From NCBI GenBank assembly GCA_024276455.1, contig JAJRXE010000105.1, positions 1 through 8,521 of the forward strand: a stretch of DNA of 8,521 nucleotides, given 5' to 3'. The notes below the pieces were generated by a model. The model saw only the letters and a program-made list of their open reading frames with translations. It was not told the DNA's origin and searched no databases. Shown here piece after piece: positions 1 to 6,510 of this stretch. How positions within the stretch are numbered: position 1 is the first letter of the stretch; each line of letters opens with the position of its first letter. This DNA comes from Calditrichota bacterium (GTDB lineage Bacteria > Calditrichota > Calditrichia > RBG-13-44-9). Both the position numbers and the translations under genes were made by a program.

Positions 1-566
1 CCCAGGATCAAAATCGGTTGTCCGGGCATGACCGGCTGACCGGGATCCACCAACCATTTGAGCACCTCTCCGCTGAAGGGGGCTTTTTCCACTGTTTTAT
101 CCAGGTTGGCGCGGGCGCCCTTTAAAGCCGCTCTGGCACTCAGGTAAGCCCGTTTAGACATGGCAAGTTGTTCCGGCGGAATGGCTTTCTCTTTTTCCAA
201 CCGTTGATCGGCCTCGTACCGCCGACTCCAGTAATCCACTTCCGCCTGTAAACGCTGCACGGTGGCATCTAACTCCGGTGCCAAAATCCGCGCCACGACC
301 TGTCCTTTCCGCACCTTACTCCCCTCGGGTACCGGAAGAGACAAAATAGTCCCCTGCACCCGGGAAATCACCCGCACCTCCCTTTGAGCTTGCACCGTCC
401 CCACATAGGAAATTTTTTCTTTCAGCGTGGTCACTTTCGGTTTTACCACCCGGATGGCCACCGGCTTCACTTCGCCGGCACTTTCTGTCCCCTTGCCACA
501 TCCCTGGTAAACAACCGCAGCACTAACAACCAACAGGATGAACATACTCACTTTGACAAAATTCAT
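1..566 (-). CDS. RND/HlyD-family efflux periplasmic adaptor subunit, N-terminal part (cut by window start)
   Basis: This is the membrane fusion protein of a tripartite efflux pump. It would sit in the periplasm and link an inner-membrane transporter to the TolC-type channel encoded just upstream. The frame is open from the ATG at 564-566 to the window edge, about 188 residues. Residues 1-22 form a hydrophobic signal segment ending in QGC. Cys23 could be lipidated, as in AcrA-type adaptors, but the lipobox is poor. Residues 56-95 (VGTVQAQREVRVISRVQG, then EGSKVRKGQVVARI) are the first half of the biotinyl-lipoyl-like domain. Residues 96-160 are a charged helical hairpin, and 162-188 (APFSGEVLKWLVDPGQPV) begin the second lipoyl half. 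The beta-barrel and membrane-proximal domains lie outside the window. The start is supported by AAGGAG about 6 nt upstream. The gene lies 76 bp after the TolC-like gene with no obvious promoter between, so one operon is likely. The family call is firm; the substrate is unknown. Confidence 0.92.
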   Translation of the reverse strand, partial: MNFVKVSMFILLVVSAAVVYQGCGKGTESAGEVKPVAIRVVKPKVTTLKEKISYVGTVQAQREVRVISRVQGTILSLPVPEGSKVRKGQVVARILAPELDATVQRLQAEVDYWSRRYEADQRLEKEKAIPPEQLAMSKRAYLSARAALKGARANLDKTVEKAPFSGEVLKWLVDPGQPVMPGQPILIL

Positions 567-642
567 TTTGGACTCCTTCTTCACTATTTAAAAATTGCAA
601 AATTTAGTCTTCTCTTCTATTAAACTGATTTTTAAACCCGTT

Positions 643-1992
643 TTAACGAACAATTTTCAACACCGTATCCCGATTCAAATCCCCAATTAAAACGTGGTAA
701 TCCAGAATCGCCTGTTGCTCGGCGTACAGTAATTCCCTTTCCTGAATTTGCAGAGCCAGCAATTCCGTTTCCTGGGTTAATAATTCGCTGAGGGAAATGC
801 GTCCCTCCCGGTACAGTTTACGATTGGCTGCCACATATTTGCGTTTATTTTCCACGGCACTGGTCATTAGCTGACGGCGGCGGCGAGCTGCATCCCATTT
901 CAGATAGGCAATTTCAAGCGAAGCCCGCTGCTCCAGGAGCGTATTGTCCAGATTCGCTTCGGCGGCCCGTTCGGCGGCCTTTGCCGCTCCCAAATTAGCA
1001 ATACGCTTTCCCCCCTCAAACAGGGGAATTTGGATCGTTAATCCCACCGCCCATTCATCCACCGGATCCCATTCGTACCCGCTGGAATTGTAAAGATGGG
1101 TGTAGTAGCCGCTAATGGTAGGTAAAAAGCTGCGGGCAGCCAGTGACTTTAGCGCTTTTGCTTTCACAAGCTGGGCCCGGGCTTTTTCCAATTCCGGGTT
1201 GTTCAAACGCACGTCGATGGCGGTGGTATCCGGGTAAAGATCCGGTTCCAGAGGCAGTGCGCCTTCCGCCAATCCAGCCGTTCTGGGCAGAATGGGATAT
1301 TTCACCCCCACCAGCTGGGCCAAACGATTACCCAATTGGTAATACGAGGCAGCCAGTTGCAAGCTATCGGCAATGGTGCTTTGTAAATTGGCATCTAACA
1401 GAGCGAAATCCGCTTCCGAAACCCGGCCCTCTTTGTAAAGAAGAGACAATTCTCGATGCCGTTCCCGCAACGCCTTCAATCGATAAGAAATCAACTCCCG
1501 TTTTCCATTCAGTTCTTTGGCTTGTAGAAATAAAGCCGCCACATTTTGCATTACCCGGGATTTTACAACCCGTGTTTGTGCTCCCGATTCAGCCAGATTG
1601 GCCTTAGCCATTTTGTGAGCAGCCAGACGCTGTCCGCCAGTAAAAATCGGTAACCGCAGCTGCAACTGAGAGGCAAATATCCGGTCCTCCAGGGGAGGGA
1701 ATTTCATCGGTTCGTGAATGGGAATCACAATCATGGGTTTTTCGTACCAATTGTAGCTGGCCACATACTGAATGCTGGGCAGAAAACTACTCTTAGCCTC
1801 CCACACTTTCTTTTCCGAAACCACTTTTTGCCATTTGGCGGCCCGTAGAGCGGGATTTTCTTGCAGCGCCAGATCCAGCACTTGCTCCAGAGTCATCTCT
1901 ACCGCCTTCCCCCGCTGTCCGGTCAAATCCCCGGCCTTTCCCACCAGGACGAACACCAAAACAGCAGCCATTACCAGTTTAAAACTACGCAT
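643..1992 (-). CDS. TolC-family outer membrane efflux channel
   Basis: This 449-residue protein is an outer-membrane/periplasmic channel of the OEP (TolC/OprM) family, serving as the exit duct of a tripartite efflux system. Residues 1-20 are a signal peptide (MRSFKLVMAAVLVFVLVGKA). The two family repeats are visible. The first has MTLEQVLDLALQENPALRAA (33-52), SFLPSIQY and LPIFTGGQR (114-122). The second has NNPELEKARAQL (264-275), SFLPTISGYY and IPLFEGGKR (322-330). The long stretches between are heptad-like and rich in Ala, Leu, Glu, Lys and Arg, as expected for the alpha-barrel. Length is normal for the family. The ATG at 1990-1992 is preceded by AAGGAG about 5 nt upstream, and the gene ends in TAA. 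It is the first gene after a consensus promoter overlapped by a palindromic operator, and the adaptor gene follows 76 bp downstream. The substrate (drug, metal or lipid) cannot be read from this gene. Confidence 0.95.
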   Translation of the reverse strand: MRSFKLVMAAVLVFVLVGKAGDLTGQRGKAVEMTLEQVLDLALQENPALRAAKWQKVVSEKKVWEAKSSFLPSIQYVASYNWYEKPMIVIPIHEPMKFPPLEDRIFASQLQLRLPIFTGGQRLAAHKMAKANLAESGAQTRVVKSRVMQNVAALFLQAKELNGKRELISYRLKALRERHRELSLLYKEGRVSEADFALLDANLQSTIADSLQLAASYYQLGNRLAQLVGVKYPILPRTAGLAEGALPLEPDLYPDTTAIDVRLNNPELEKARAQLVKAKALKSLAARSFLPTISGYYTHLYNSSGYEWDPVDEWAVGLTIQIPLFEGGKRIANLGAAKAAERAAEANLDNTLLEQRASLEIAYLKWDAARRRRQLMTSAVENKRKYVAANRKLYREGRISLSELLTQETELLALQIQERELLYAEQQAILDYHVLIGDLNRDTVLKIVR

Positions 1993-2055
1993 GCGATCTC
2001 CTTAATTCTTTGCTTTTAAAATTCGTTTTTTATTCCAACCAATCATTTGAGCGCC

Positions 2056-2081
2056 TATATTAGTTATCACTCACTAACATA
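2056..2081. promoter_or_regulatory. candidate TetR-type operator overlapping the efflux promoter
   Basis: An imperfect 26-bp palindrome has core arms TTAGT (2060-2064) and ACTAA (2073-2077) around an 8-bp centre. After one mismatched pair it extends with TAT (2056-2058) and ATA (2079-2081). It covers the 3' half of the -10 element and the expected transcription start, so a bound dimer would block initiation. Operators of this size and position are typical of TetR/AcrR-family repressors of efflux operons. No regulator gene lies in the window, so the partner is inferred and may be elsewhere. Confidence 0.6.
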
Positions 2082-2107
2082 TTACGCATTTAAAATCCCT
2101 TTGTCAA
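2079..2107 (-). promoter_or_regulatory. sigma70-type promoter of the tolC-adaptor efflux operon
   Basis: Read on the minus strand, a perfect -35 hexamer TTGACA (2102-2107) is followed after exactly 17 bp by TAATAT (2079-2084), one mismatch from TATAAT. An A-rich tract just upstream (about 2108-2140) resembles an UP element. Initiation would fall near 2072, giving a leader of about 80 nt before the TolC-family start codon. This is the best promoter match I found in the window. Confidence 0.8.
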
Positions 2108-2323
2108 CAATTTTTTTCATTTTTTTCCAAGTTTTTATTGCTCGTGAATTTTGAAGGTCTGAATCACGCAGGACAACCCGCTGAACCTGCCTCTTTGCTC
2201 TTTCACGCTTTCCGGGTTACAAGCGGAAAAATCGCTTCCACTTTTGAGACTGCACTGGAGATTGCTGTCCGGGAGAGTCAGGAACAACGGGCGAGAAAAC
2301 CAGTTTTCTCTGCGGCGGTCCGG
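2108..2323. other. intergenic region between the FkbM-like gene and the efflux promoter
   Basis: I see no credible gene in this stretch. It holds one exact 8-bp inverted repeat (GAGAAAAC / GTTTTCTC, 2293-2310) with a 2-nt centre, placed 13 bp beyond the methyltransferase stop, and a short AAGCG/CGCTT repeat further on. Neither is followed by a T-run on the minus strand, so neither is a standard Rho-independent terminator. The end next to the promoter is strongly A/T-rich. The methyltransferase transcript must end here or read into the efflux operon; the sequence does not settle which. Confidence 0.5.
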
Positions 2324-3085
2324 TCATTCCAAAGTTCTGGAATTGGGCCCCCACCTTCTTCCCTGCTTTGGACGATTTTGTACTGCGGCATCTTTGTGCA
2401 GAAATCCAAATTCTTCCCCCGACGGTGAAACGGAAAATAGCCGATATCCCATTTCGCGCAGTTGTTGCAAAGCGGTTTTGGTACGAGACACCCCCACTCC
2501 CGGGAAGCGGTGATGAAATTCAACCAGTAACTGAGCCGGACGAAGCGACCCTTCCTTCAGGTTTTCAATAACCTGATATTCCGCCCCTTCAATGTCCATT
2601 TTCAGTAAATCGATCCGGGGATGTCCCAATTCTGCCATAATGGTCGACAGAGATTTAACCGGCACGGTAATGGGCGGACGACCGGACTTTCCCTCTTCCA
2701 GCAGGGTGTGGGAAATGTAATCGTCCCGGGCAGGGGGGTGAAAGGTAACTTCTCCATTAAAAGCGGCCAGACCGTATTCATGCAGCACAAATTCGGCAGG
2801 AAGCGTTTGGTTTTTGACCCAGCGAATCGACCCCGGGGTGGGATCGAAAGCGTGGACGGTAAAACCGTACCGTTCGATCAGGGCCAGATCAAAGGAAATA
2901 TCCATTCCCACTCCAAAAGAATACACCACGGCTTGACCGGGAAGATAGTCCACCGCTACCGCCCAGCCCCCGTAATCATTTCCCAGATACTCCGTTCGAC
3001 AGGTAATCTCCGGACGGCGAAAAAAATCCCGTCCCTGTAAGAATCGAATCATTCGTTTCAGAAATAGGATGGCCTTTCTCTTCAC
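2324..3085 (-). CDS. FkbM-family SAM-dependent methyltransferase
   Basis: This 253-residue protein is a probable class I methyltransferase of the FkbM/Methyltransf_21 type, which methylates hydroxyl groups on sugars, polyketides or other small or surface molecules using S-adenosylmethionine. Residues 53-66 (VVYSFGVGMDISFD) form the glycine-rich SAM-binding loop. HAFDPTPGS (78-86) supplies the acidic end of strand 2. DLLKMDIEGAEYQVI (159-173) is the hallmark FkbM motif, followed by LLVEFHHRF (186-194). The start is GTG at 3083-3085, with AAAGGT a few nt upstream; an in-frame ATG at residue 12 is the alternative. It ends in TGA. It lies 70 bp downstream of the metallophosphoesterase gene on the same strand and is probably co-transcribed with it. 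No glycosyltransferases are nearby, so the substrate is unknown. Family assignment is good. Confidence 0.88.
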   Translation of the reverse strand: MKRKAILFLKRMIRFLQGRDFFRRPEITCRTEYLGNDYGGWAVAVDYLPGQAVVYSFGVGMDISFDLALIERYGFTVHAFDPTPGSIRWVKNQTLPAEFVLHEYGLAAFNGEVTFHPPARDDYISHTLLEEGKSGRPPITVPVKSLSTIMAELGHPRIDLLKMDIEGAEYQVIENLKEGSLRPAQLLVEFHHRFPGVGVSRTKTALQQLREMGYRLFSVSPSGEEFGFLHKDAAVQNRPKQGRRWGPNSRTLE

Positions 3086-3155
3086 ATTCTACCTTTCGAT
3101 AAGATCCGCTTCTTTCCGAAACACCCCTGCCAGGAGAGAACTCAACAGAGAAAAA

Positions 3156-4034
3156 TCACAGCGCTGCGAATCCCCGGGAGGTATCCCAGACCAACCGGGG
3201 TCCCTGTTCTATTCCCTCTATCTGTCCGTTTTCCCGTTCCGCCGGATAACCCAGGCAATGGGAGAGATAATGCACCCCCTCCAGCAAGCGATGCCGGTTG
3301 CGGTGTTGATGACCATAAATATGAACCAACGAACCGAGCAGCCGGATTTGACGCTCCAATTGGATACATCCCGCCACCCGGCTGAAGTTAAAGCTGGGGT
3401 AGCGGTCGCGTTTGCGGGCTTCCGTGGGATCAAAATTTGGGGGGAACATTAGCTCCTGACGGGGCAGGAAATGACTGAACGAAATCACCGGGGCATCGTA
3501 GGATTGTTTCAACGTGGTTTCATTCATCCGTAAAAAATAGCGCGCCGCTTCTGCCCCATTTCCCGCAAAAGGCCAACGGATGTAGTAATTGTCCGCCCAC
3601 ATCCGCAGGCTCTGGTCTTCTCCGGGTTTAGGAAGAAAAAGACTCCCTTCTCCTTCTTCCGGGCGAATGTACCAGGAAAATAGCGGCACCACCCATACAG
3701 GATGGGAGTCTCCCTCCCCGATTTTGAAAGGCTTGACGAGTACTCCGTTTTGTTGACACACCTCCTGCACCCGTTCCCACTTTTCCAGAGAATGGGTAAA
3801 GCGGTTCTGACGAATCCACAACTCGTGGTTACCCGGCACAAAAGCCAGCCGGGCAAAACGTTCCCTTAATTGCCGGAATATTCGCTCCAGCATGGTCAAG
3901 TCGTCGCTGACGTCTCCGGCAATAATCAGCAGGTCTTCCCGGTAATCCTGTCGGGAAAGTTGTTCCACCCATTTTCGATTGGGGAGATTGTCCACATGTA
4001 AGTCCGAAAGGGCAAAAATCCGCACTGCTGTCAT
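3156..4034 (-). CDS. calcineurin-like metallophosphoesterase
   Basis: This 292-residue cytoplasmic protein (no signal peptide) belongs to the dinuclear-metal phosphoesterase superfamily, which hydrolyses phosphomonoesters or diesters. The metal-ligand motifs occur in the standard order: SDLHVD (10-15; Asp11, His13), GDVSDD (40-45; Asp41), GNHE (68-71; Asn69, His70), SFSHFLPR (185-192; His188) and GHQHR (241-245; His242, His244). All expected ligands are present, so it should be active. The ATG at 4032-4034 has a purine-rich GGAAGAAAAGGGAA just upstream. It ends in TGA, and the FkbM-like gene starts 70 bp later. The middle segment (about 108-170, with an aromatic stretch PLFSWYIRPEE) would shape the substrate pocket. 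Superfamily is certain; whether the substrate is a nucleotide, lipid or phosphoprotein is not evident. Confidence 0.92.
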   Translation of the reverse strand: MTAVRIFALSDLHVDNLPNRKWVEQLSRQDYREDLLIIAGDVSDDLTMLERIFRQLRERFARLAFVPGNHELWIRQNRFTHSLEKWERVQEVCQQNGVLVKPFKIGEGDSHPVWVVPLFSWYIRPEEGEGSLFLPKPGEDQSLRMWADNYYIRWPFAGNGAEAARYFLRMNETTLKQSYDAPVISFSHFLPRQELMFPPNFDPTEARKRDRYPSFNFSRVAGCIQLERQIRLLGSLVHIYGHQHRNRHRLLEGVHYLSHCLGYPAERENGQIEGIEQGPRLVWDTSRGFAAL

Positions 4035-4204
4035 TTCCCTTTTCTTCCGATTTGGCTAAAAATAAGGGAGGGAATATCGGGAAACAACGGAAAATATTTT
4101 GATTTTTCTGTTATCGACCCGGCAACAATAAATTTCCCGGAATTACCCGCCCAAAATTTCAATGAATTAATTTTCGGACGGGAGGCGGGATCCAACCTGT
4201 TTAA

Positions 4205-4243
4205 CCATGAATTTTCGTTAATGGCCCACGAATTTCCACGAAT
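4205..4243. repeat. imperfect ATTCGTGG-type short repeats
   Basis: The plus strand carries CCATGAAT (4205-4212), CCACGAAT (4226-4233) and CCACGAAT (4236-4243), seen on the minus strand as ATTCGTGG units separated by 2 and 13 bp. A related CGTTAAT lies between the first two. Clusters of this kind occur as dispersed intergenic repeats in several bacterial genomes, from general recollection. Nothing indicates coding or a transposase. Confidence 0.5.
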
Positions 4244-4348
4244 GAATTTAGAATGAATCCAAAACAAATCAACCTGTTGCCCATTTGCCCCCGGGGAATG
4301 CTGGTTAAAGACAAACAAATTTCCAAAAACCACCCGGCGGTAGCCAAC

Positions 4349-4362
4349 GCGGCTTTCGCCGC
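4349..4362. repeat. short GC-rich hairpin
   Basis: GCGGC and GCCGC form a perfect 5-bp stem around TTTC on the plus strand, which reads as a GAAA tetraloop on the minus strand. Flanking AA/TT adds weak pairing after one mismatch. It sits 6 bp from a longer hairpin and has no T-run, so it is more likely a repeat or RNA-structure element than an intrinsic terminator. Confidence 0.45.
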
Positions 4363-4368
4363 TTTGAT

Positions 4369-4390
4369 CGACGGAGCCGGAGCTCCGTCG
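4369..4390. repeat. 9-bp perfect-stem hairpin
   Basis: CGACGGAGC (4369-4377) and GCTCCGTCG (4382-4390) form a perfect 9-bp GC-rich stem with a 4-nt loop. It is the strongest inverted repeat in the window. It lies about 180 bp beyond the DUF2207 stop codon with no following T-tract on either strand. It could be a REP-like element or part of a transcript end processed from the 3' side. Confidence 0.6.
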
Positions 4391-4483
4391 TCTACAAATT
4401 CATTGCCCGCGAAACATGCACCCGTTTGGCCACCGGACAGGCCCGTCTGGCTGGTGCACAGCCGGACAGGCCGGCAGCTACCG

Positions 4484-4505
4484 AAAAAAATCCGGAAAGA
4501 TTTTT
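4484..4505 (-). terminator. weak terminator-like structure after the DUF2207 gene
   Basis: On the minus strand AAAAATC pairs with GATTTTT across a 6-nt loop and runs into seven T residues (4484-4490). The layout is that of an intrinsic terminator and it begins about 65 nt past the DUF2207 stop codon. The stem is almost all A-T, so it would be inefficient. Confidence 0.3.
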
Positions 4506-4570
4506 CAATGACGTCCAGGGAAGGACAAATGACCGGTGAACCGGTGACCGAAAATCAGGGATGATTTTTA

Positions 4571-6358
4571 TTAACCGGCGCCACCGGCGGCACCCCCCGC
4601 GCCTCCACCCCCACCGGCCGAGGCTCCCCCGCCCGCTCCGGCCGCCGAGCTGACCGAACTGGTGGCCACGCTGACCATGCTGACCACCGCAGTGGCAAAC
4701 TCTGCCGGCGTGGCGTATGCTCCGGACGGGTAAACAAACCAGGGGAAATAGTGCGACTGCTGTTCCAGAGAAAGAACCTCCATCATGCGAGCAATGGCTT
4801 TCTTTCCGACACCCAGCGCCAGGGCAAACACCAGATAGCGATCCACCTGTTGAATCCAATCTTGATTCGGTTCGCTTAAAAAATAATATTTCTTCAAATA
4901 CCGGCGCAAAGCAGACCACTGCCTTTTACGCAATTTCATTTCAGGGGTGTAGCGCAGAATCAGAAAGGAGAGGAACAGAGCAATTGTGGCGGAAACCATC
5001 ACCCAACTACCTTCCACTCCCATTAGGACGGTAATGAGCACCCCGGCAACCAGAAGCAAGAACGAGAAAACCGCTGCCACCACCGTTGCCGTAACGCTTT
5101 TTTTCTCGTAAAGCGGGTAATGGTCCAGGTAGGCACGCGTCAGCAATTTTTTCCACTCGCGAAACCAGCGGCGGACTTTGCTGGCGCGCTTCCGGAGCAG
5201 TTTCAACTCCAGGAAATCCGGTTGCTCGGCCACCTCTTCAAAGAAAAAAGTCAACAAATGGCGCTCGAAATCGGCCAATCCCGTTCCCGCAGCAAATTTC
5301 GACCGCTCCAACCGCAAGGCATACCGGGGCGCCGACTTCCCCCACCAGTGTTTTTCCGCTTCGCTCACCAATTCCAGAGAAAGGAACCCGCGGCGGGCAA
5401 GGTCGAAGATGGTTGCGCCCAGAGCCGCAGCACCAATTTGTTTCCCAAAGTACAGGGCACTCACCACCGCCGGAGGAAATTCCGCCGGCACAGTAGAATC
5501 CACCTTCTGGTGGTAAGGCAACTCAAATCCCCGGCCGTAACGGTAATAAAGCACCCCCACAAACAATAAACCCAGCACCGCTAACAGGGGCGAAATAGTC
5601 CGGGCAAGCTGCCGGTAACGAGCTTTTCTTTTCAGCTCCGCCCGGGCGCGTTCCCGTTGGCGATTGGCCTCTTCCGCCCATTGCTTTTCCTCCGCCAGAA
5701 TCTGATCTTTGCGGTATTCCGGATGGACCAGGTTGGCAATGGGCACCCACTCCGGAGGAAAAATCACCCGGGTTTCCCAGTAAGTGCGGGCAGGAAGCGG
5801 TTTCACCCGCAGGTGAATTTTCCCATTCATAAACGCTACTTCGCCCCACAGCGGTCCGTGTGCCCAGGCGCGCACCGGACCGTAGCGAGCGGGTTGAGGC
5901 AATTCAATCCAGACCTCCACCTCGCCGAGGGGGTAATTATTGGCTGCCCCGACGAATTGGTAGTACAACTCCGCCACATCGCGGTACACCTGCACCACAT
6001 CGGTAACCAGGTATTGCAATTCGAAAGTACGGGGTTCGTCCTTTGCTCGATAAAACCAACGGACGTAAAATTCCTCCGGGGTGAGGCGAAGCTGGTAGGT
6101 GCCCGGCGCTCCGCTGCTGTCTTTCCGGTACTTCTTTCCACCCTCTTCCAATACAAATTCGCGTACTTCGCCCAGGTTCCTGAGGGACAAGCGGTAATCC
6201 GCCCAGTGGAATTCGCCCTGAAAGCGGTAGGTGCGCCGTTCGGCAATTAAAAGATTGCCGTCCGCCAACACCCGGGCCTGTATTTCCACCCGCTGAAGGG
6301 AAAAACTCTTTGCTGGCAGGGGCAAAGGTGCCCAGGCGCTGCTTCCAATTGCCCACAA
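4571..6358 (-). CDS. DUF2207 (YciQ-like) membrane protein; 5' end broken by an in-frame TAG
   Basis: The 595-residue open frame matches the DUF2207 family of envelope proteins of unknown function. Residues 22-205 are the extracytoplasmic beta-rich domain (VEIQARVLADGNLLIAE, then TYRFQGEF). A charged coiled stretch (217-250) leads to a membrane helix at 256-272. A cytoplasmic region (PPAVVSALYF at 295-304; GATIFDLARRGFLSLEL at 314-330) follows, then two membrane helices (about 423-446 and 451-469). The C-terminal segment has the family-typical RYLVFALALGV (507-517) and ends in a tail of about 22 residues made only of Gly, Ala and one Ser. The frame as drawn begins at TTG (6356-6358), without a good ribosome site and inside the hydrophobic core of a signal peptide. 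The frame continues upstream as WWLGLLLLWAIGSSAWA to a TAG (6377-6379), and beyond it to an ATG at 6442 with a good ribosome site. The true start is therefore doubtful. It ends in TAA. Confidence 0.85.
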   Translation of the reverse strand: MWAIGSSAWAPLPLPAKSFSLQRVEIQARVLADGNLLIAERRTYRFQGEFHWADYRLSLRNLGEVREFVLEEGGKKYRKDSSGAPGTYQLRLTPEEFYVRWFYRAKDEPRTFELQYLVTDVVQVYRDVAELYYQFVGAANNYPLGEVEVWIELPQPARYGPVRAWAHGPLWGEVAFMNGKIHLRVKPLPARTYWETRVIFPPEWVPIANLVHPEYRKDQILAEEKQWAEEANRQRERARAELKRKARYRQLARTISPLLAVLGLLFVGVLYYRYGRGFELPYHQKVDSTVPAEFPPAVVSALYFGKQIGAAALGATIFDLARRGFLSLELVSEAEKHWWGKSAPRYALRLERSKFAAGTGLADFERHLLTFFFEEVAEQPDFLELKLLRKRASKVRRWFREWKKLLTRAYLDHYPLYEKKSVTATVVAAVFSFLLLVAGVLITVLMGVEGSWVMVSATIALFLSFLILRYTPEMKLRKRQWSALRRYLKKYYFLSEPNQDWIQQVDRYLVFALALGVGKKAIARMMEVLSLEQQSHYFPWFVYPSGAYATPAEFATAVVSMVSVATSSVSSAAGAGGGASAGGGGGAGGAAGGAG

Positions 6359-6376
6359 TAAAAGCCCCAGCCACCA

Positions 6377-6442
6377 CTATTCAGGTTTAAACGTCCGGGA
6401 GATATTTCCTACTATTTCACCAAACCGCTTCCGAATATTCAT
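6377..6442 (-). CDS. 21-codon 5' segment of the DUF2207 gene, ending in amber TAG
   Basis: ATG (6440-6442) opens MNIRKRFGEIVGNISRTFKPE, then TAG. The next codon in the same frame is Trp, and the frame runs without another stop to 4571. The segment is basic, as expected for the n-region of a signal peptide, while the hydrophobic core lies just past the TAG. The simplest reading is the real start of the DUF2207 protein, interrupted by a nonsense change (CAG, TGG or AAG/GAG to TAG) or a base-call error. A regulatory leader peptide coupled to the downstream frame, or amber readthrough, is less likely. Confidence 0.55.
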   Translation of the reverse strand: MNIRKRFGEIVGNISRTFKPE

Positions 6443-6444
6443 TT

Positions 6445-6453
6445 CTTCCCTTT
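6445..6453 (-). promoter_or_regulatory. ribosome binding site pointing to the ATG at 6442
   Basis: The minus-strand sequence AAAGGGAAG ends 2 nt before the ATG, with its GGG about 5 nt away. It favours translation starting at 6442 rather than at the internal TTG at 6358, which has no comparable site. Confidence 0.5.
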
Positions 6454-6467
6454 CTGTGGCTCTTTTT

Positions 6468-6497
6468 ATTTTACCCCAAACGCGACTCAATATTCAA
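6468..6497 (-). promoter_or_regulatory. possible promoter for the DUF2207 gene
   Basis: On the minus strand TTGAAT (6492-6497) and TAAAAT (6468-6473) are separated by 18 bp in the 68-bp gap after the RdhA-like gene. The start would fall near 6461, giving a leader of about 20 nt before the ATG at 6442. Both hexamers are near consensus but short AT-rich matches occur by chance, and the gene may simply be read from the upstream transcript. Confidence 0.4.
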
Positions 6498-6510
6498 TGA
6501 ACCGGAAATC

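Larger units (their letters stand above)
4035..4570. other. 536-bp non-coding interval rich in small repeats and hairpins
   Basis: No ORF here resembles a real protein. The interval contains imperfect CCACGAAT-type repeats (4205-4243), two GC-rich hairpins (4349-4362 and 4369-4390), an 11-bp direct repeat CCGGACAGGCC (4433-4443 and 4462-4472), an AT-stem/T-run structure (4484-4505) and a tandem ACCGGTGA pair (4532-4547). The part nearest the metallophosphoesterase (4035-4140) is AT-rich and should carry that gene's promoter, but I could not pick a convincing -35/-10 pair. The mixture suggests accumulated dispersed intergenic elements rather than one decayed gene. Confidence 0.6.

Noticed and set aside
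1143..1607. Plus-strand 154-codon ORF
   Set aside because: Wholly antisense to the well-supported TolC-family gene, Pro/Trp-rich and without family resemblance; a shadow frame.
2293..2310. Perfect 8-bp inverted repeat just after the methyltransferase stop, considered as a terminator
   Set aside because: The loop is only 2 nt and no T-run follows on the minus strand; it could be a protein-binding palindrome but nothing supports that.
2138..2428. Plus-strand 96-codon ORF upstream of the efflux promoter, considered as a possible regulator
   Set aside because: Starts at TTG, overlaps the methyltransferase gene antisense, and has no helix-turn-helix or other regulator features.
4031..4333. Minus-strand 100-codon ORF whose TGA overlaps the metallophosphoesterase ATG (ATGA)
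   Set aside because: The overlap looks like translational coupling, but the translation crosses the ATTCGTGG repeat cluster, has no recognisable domain or signal and has a composition unlike its neighbours. It is more likely a chance frame.
4253..4564. Plus-strand 103-codon ORF in the intergenic region
   Set aside because: It is built from the hairpins and direct repeats of that region and shows no protein-like pattern.
5937..6377. Alternative minus-strand frame beginning GTG GTG right at the amber codon
   Set aside because: Its protein has no signal core or domain, whereas the other frame gives a clear signal peptide and the whole DUF2207 protein.
6377..6379. Genome-wide amber (TAG) recoding
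   Set aside because: The neighbouring gene ends in TAG at a natural protein end and readthrough would add only a short non-conserved tail; one interrupted gene is better explained by mutation or error.
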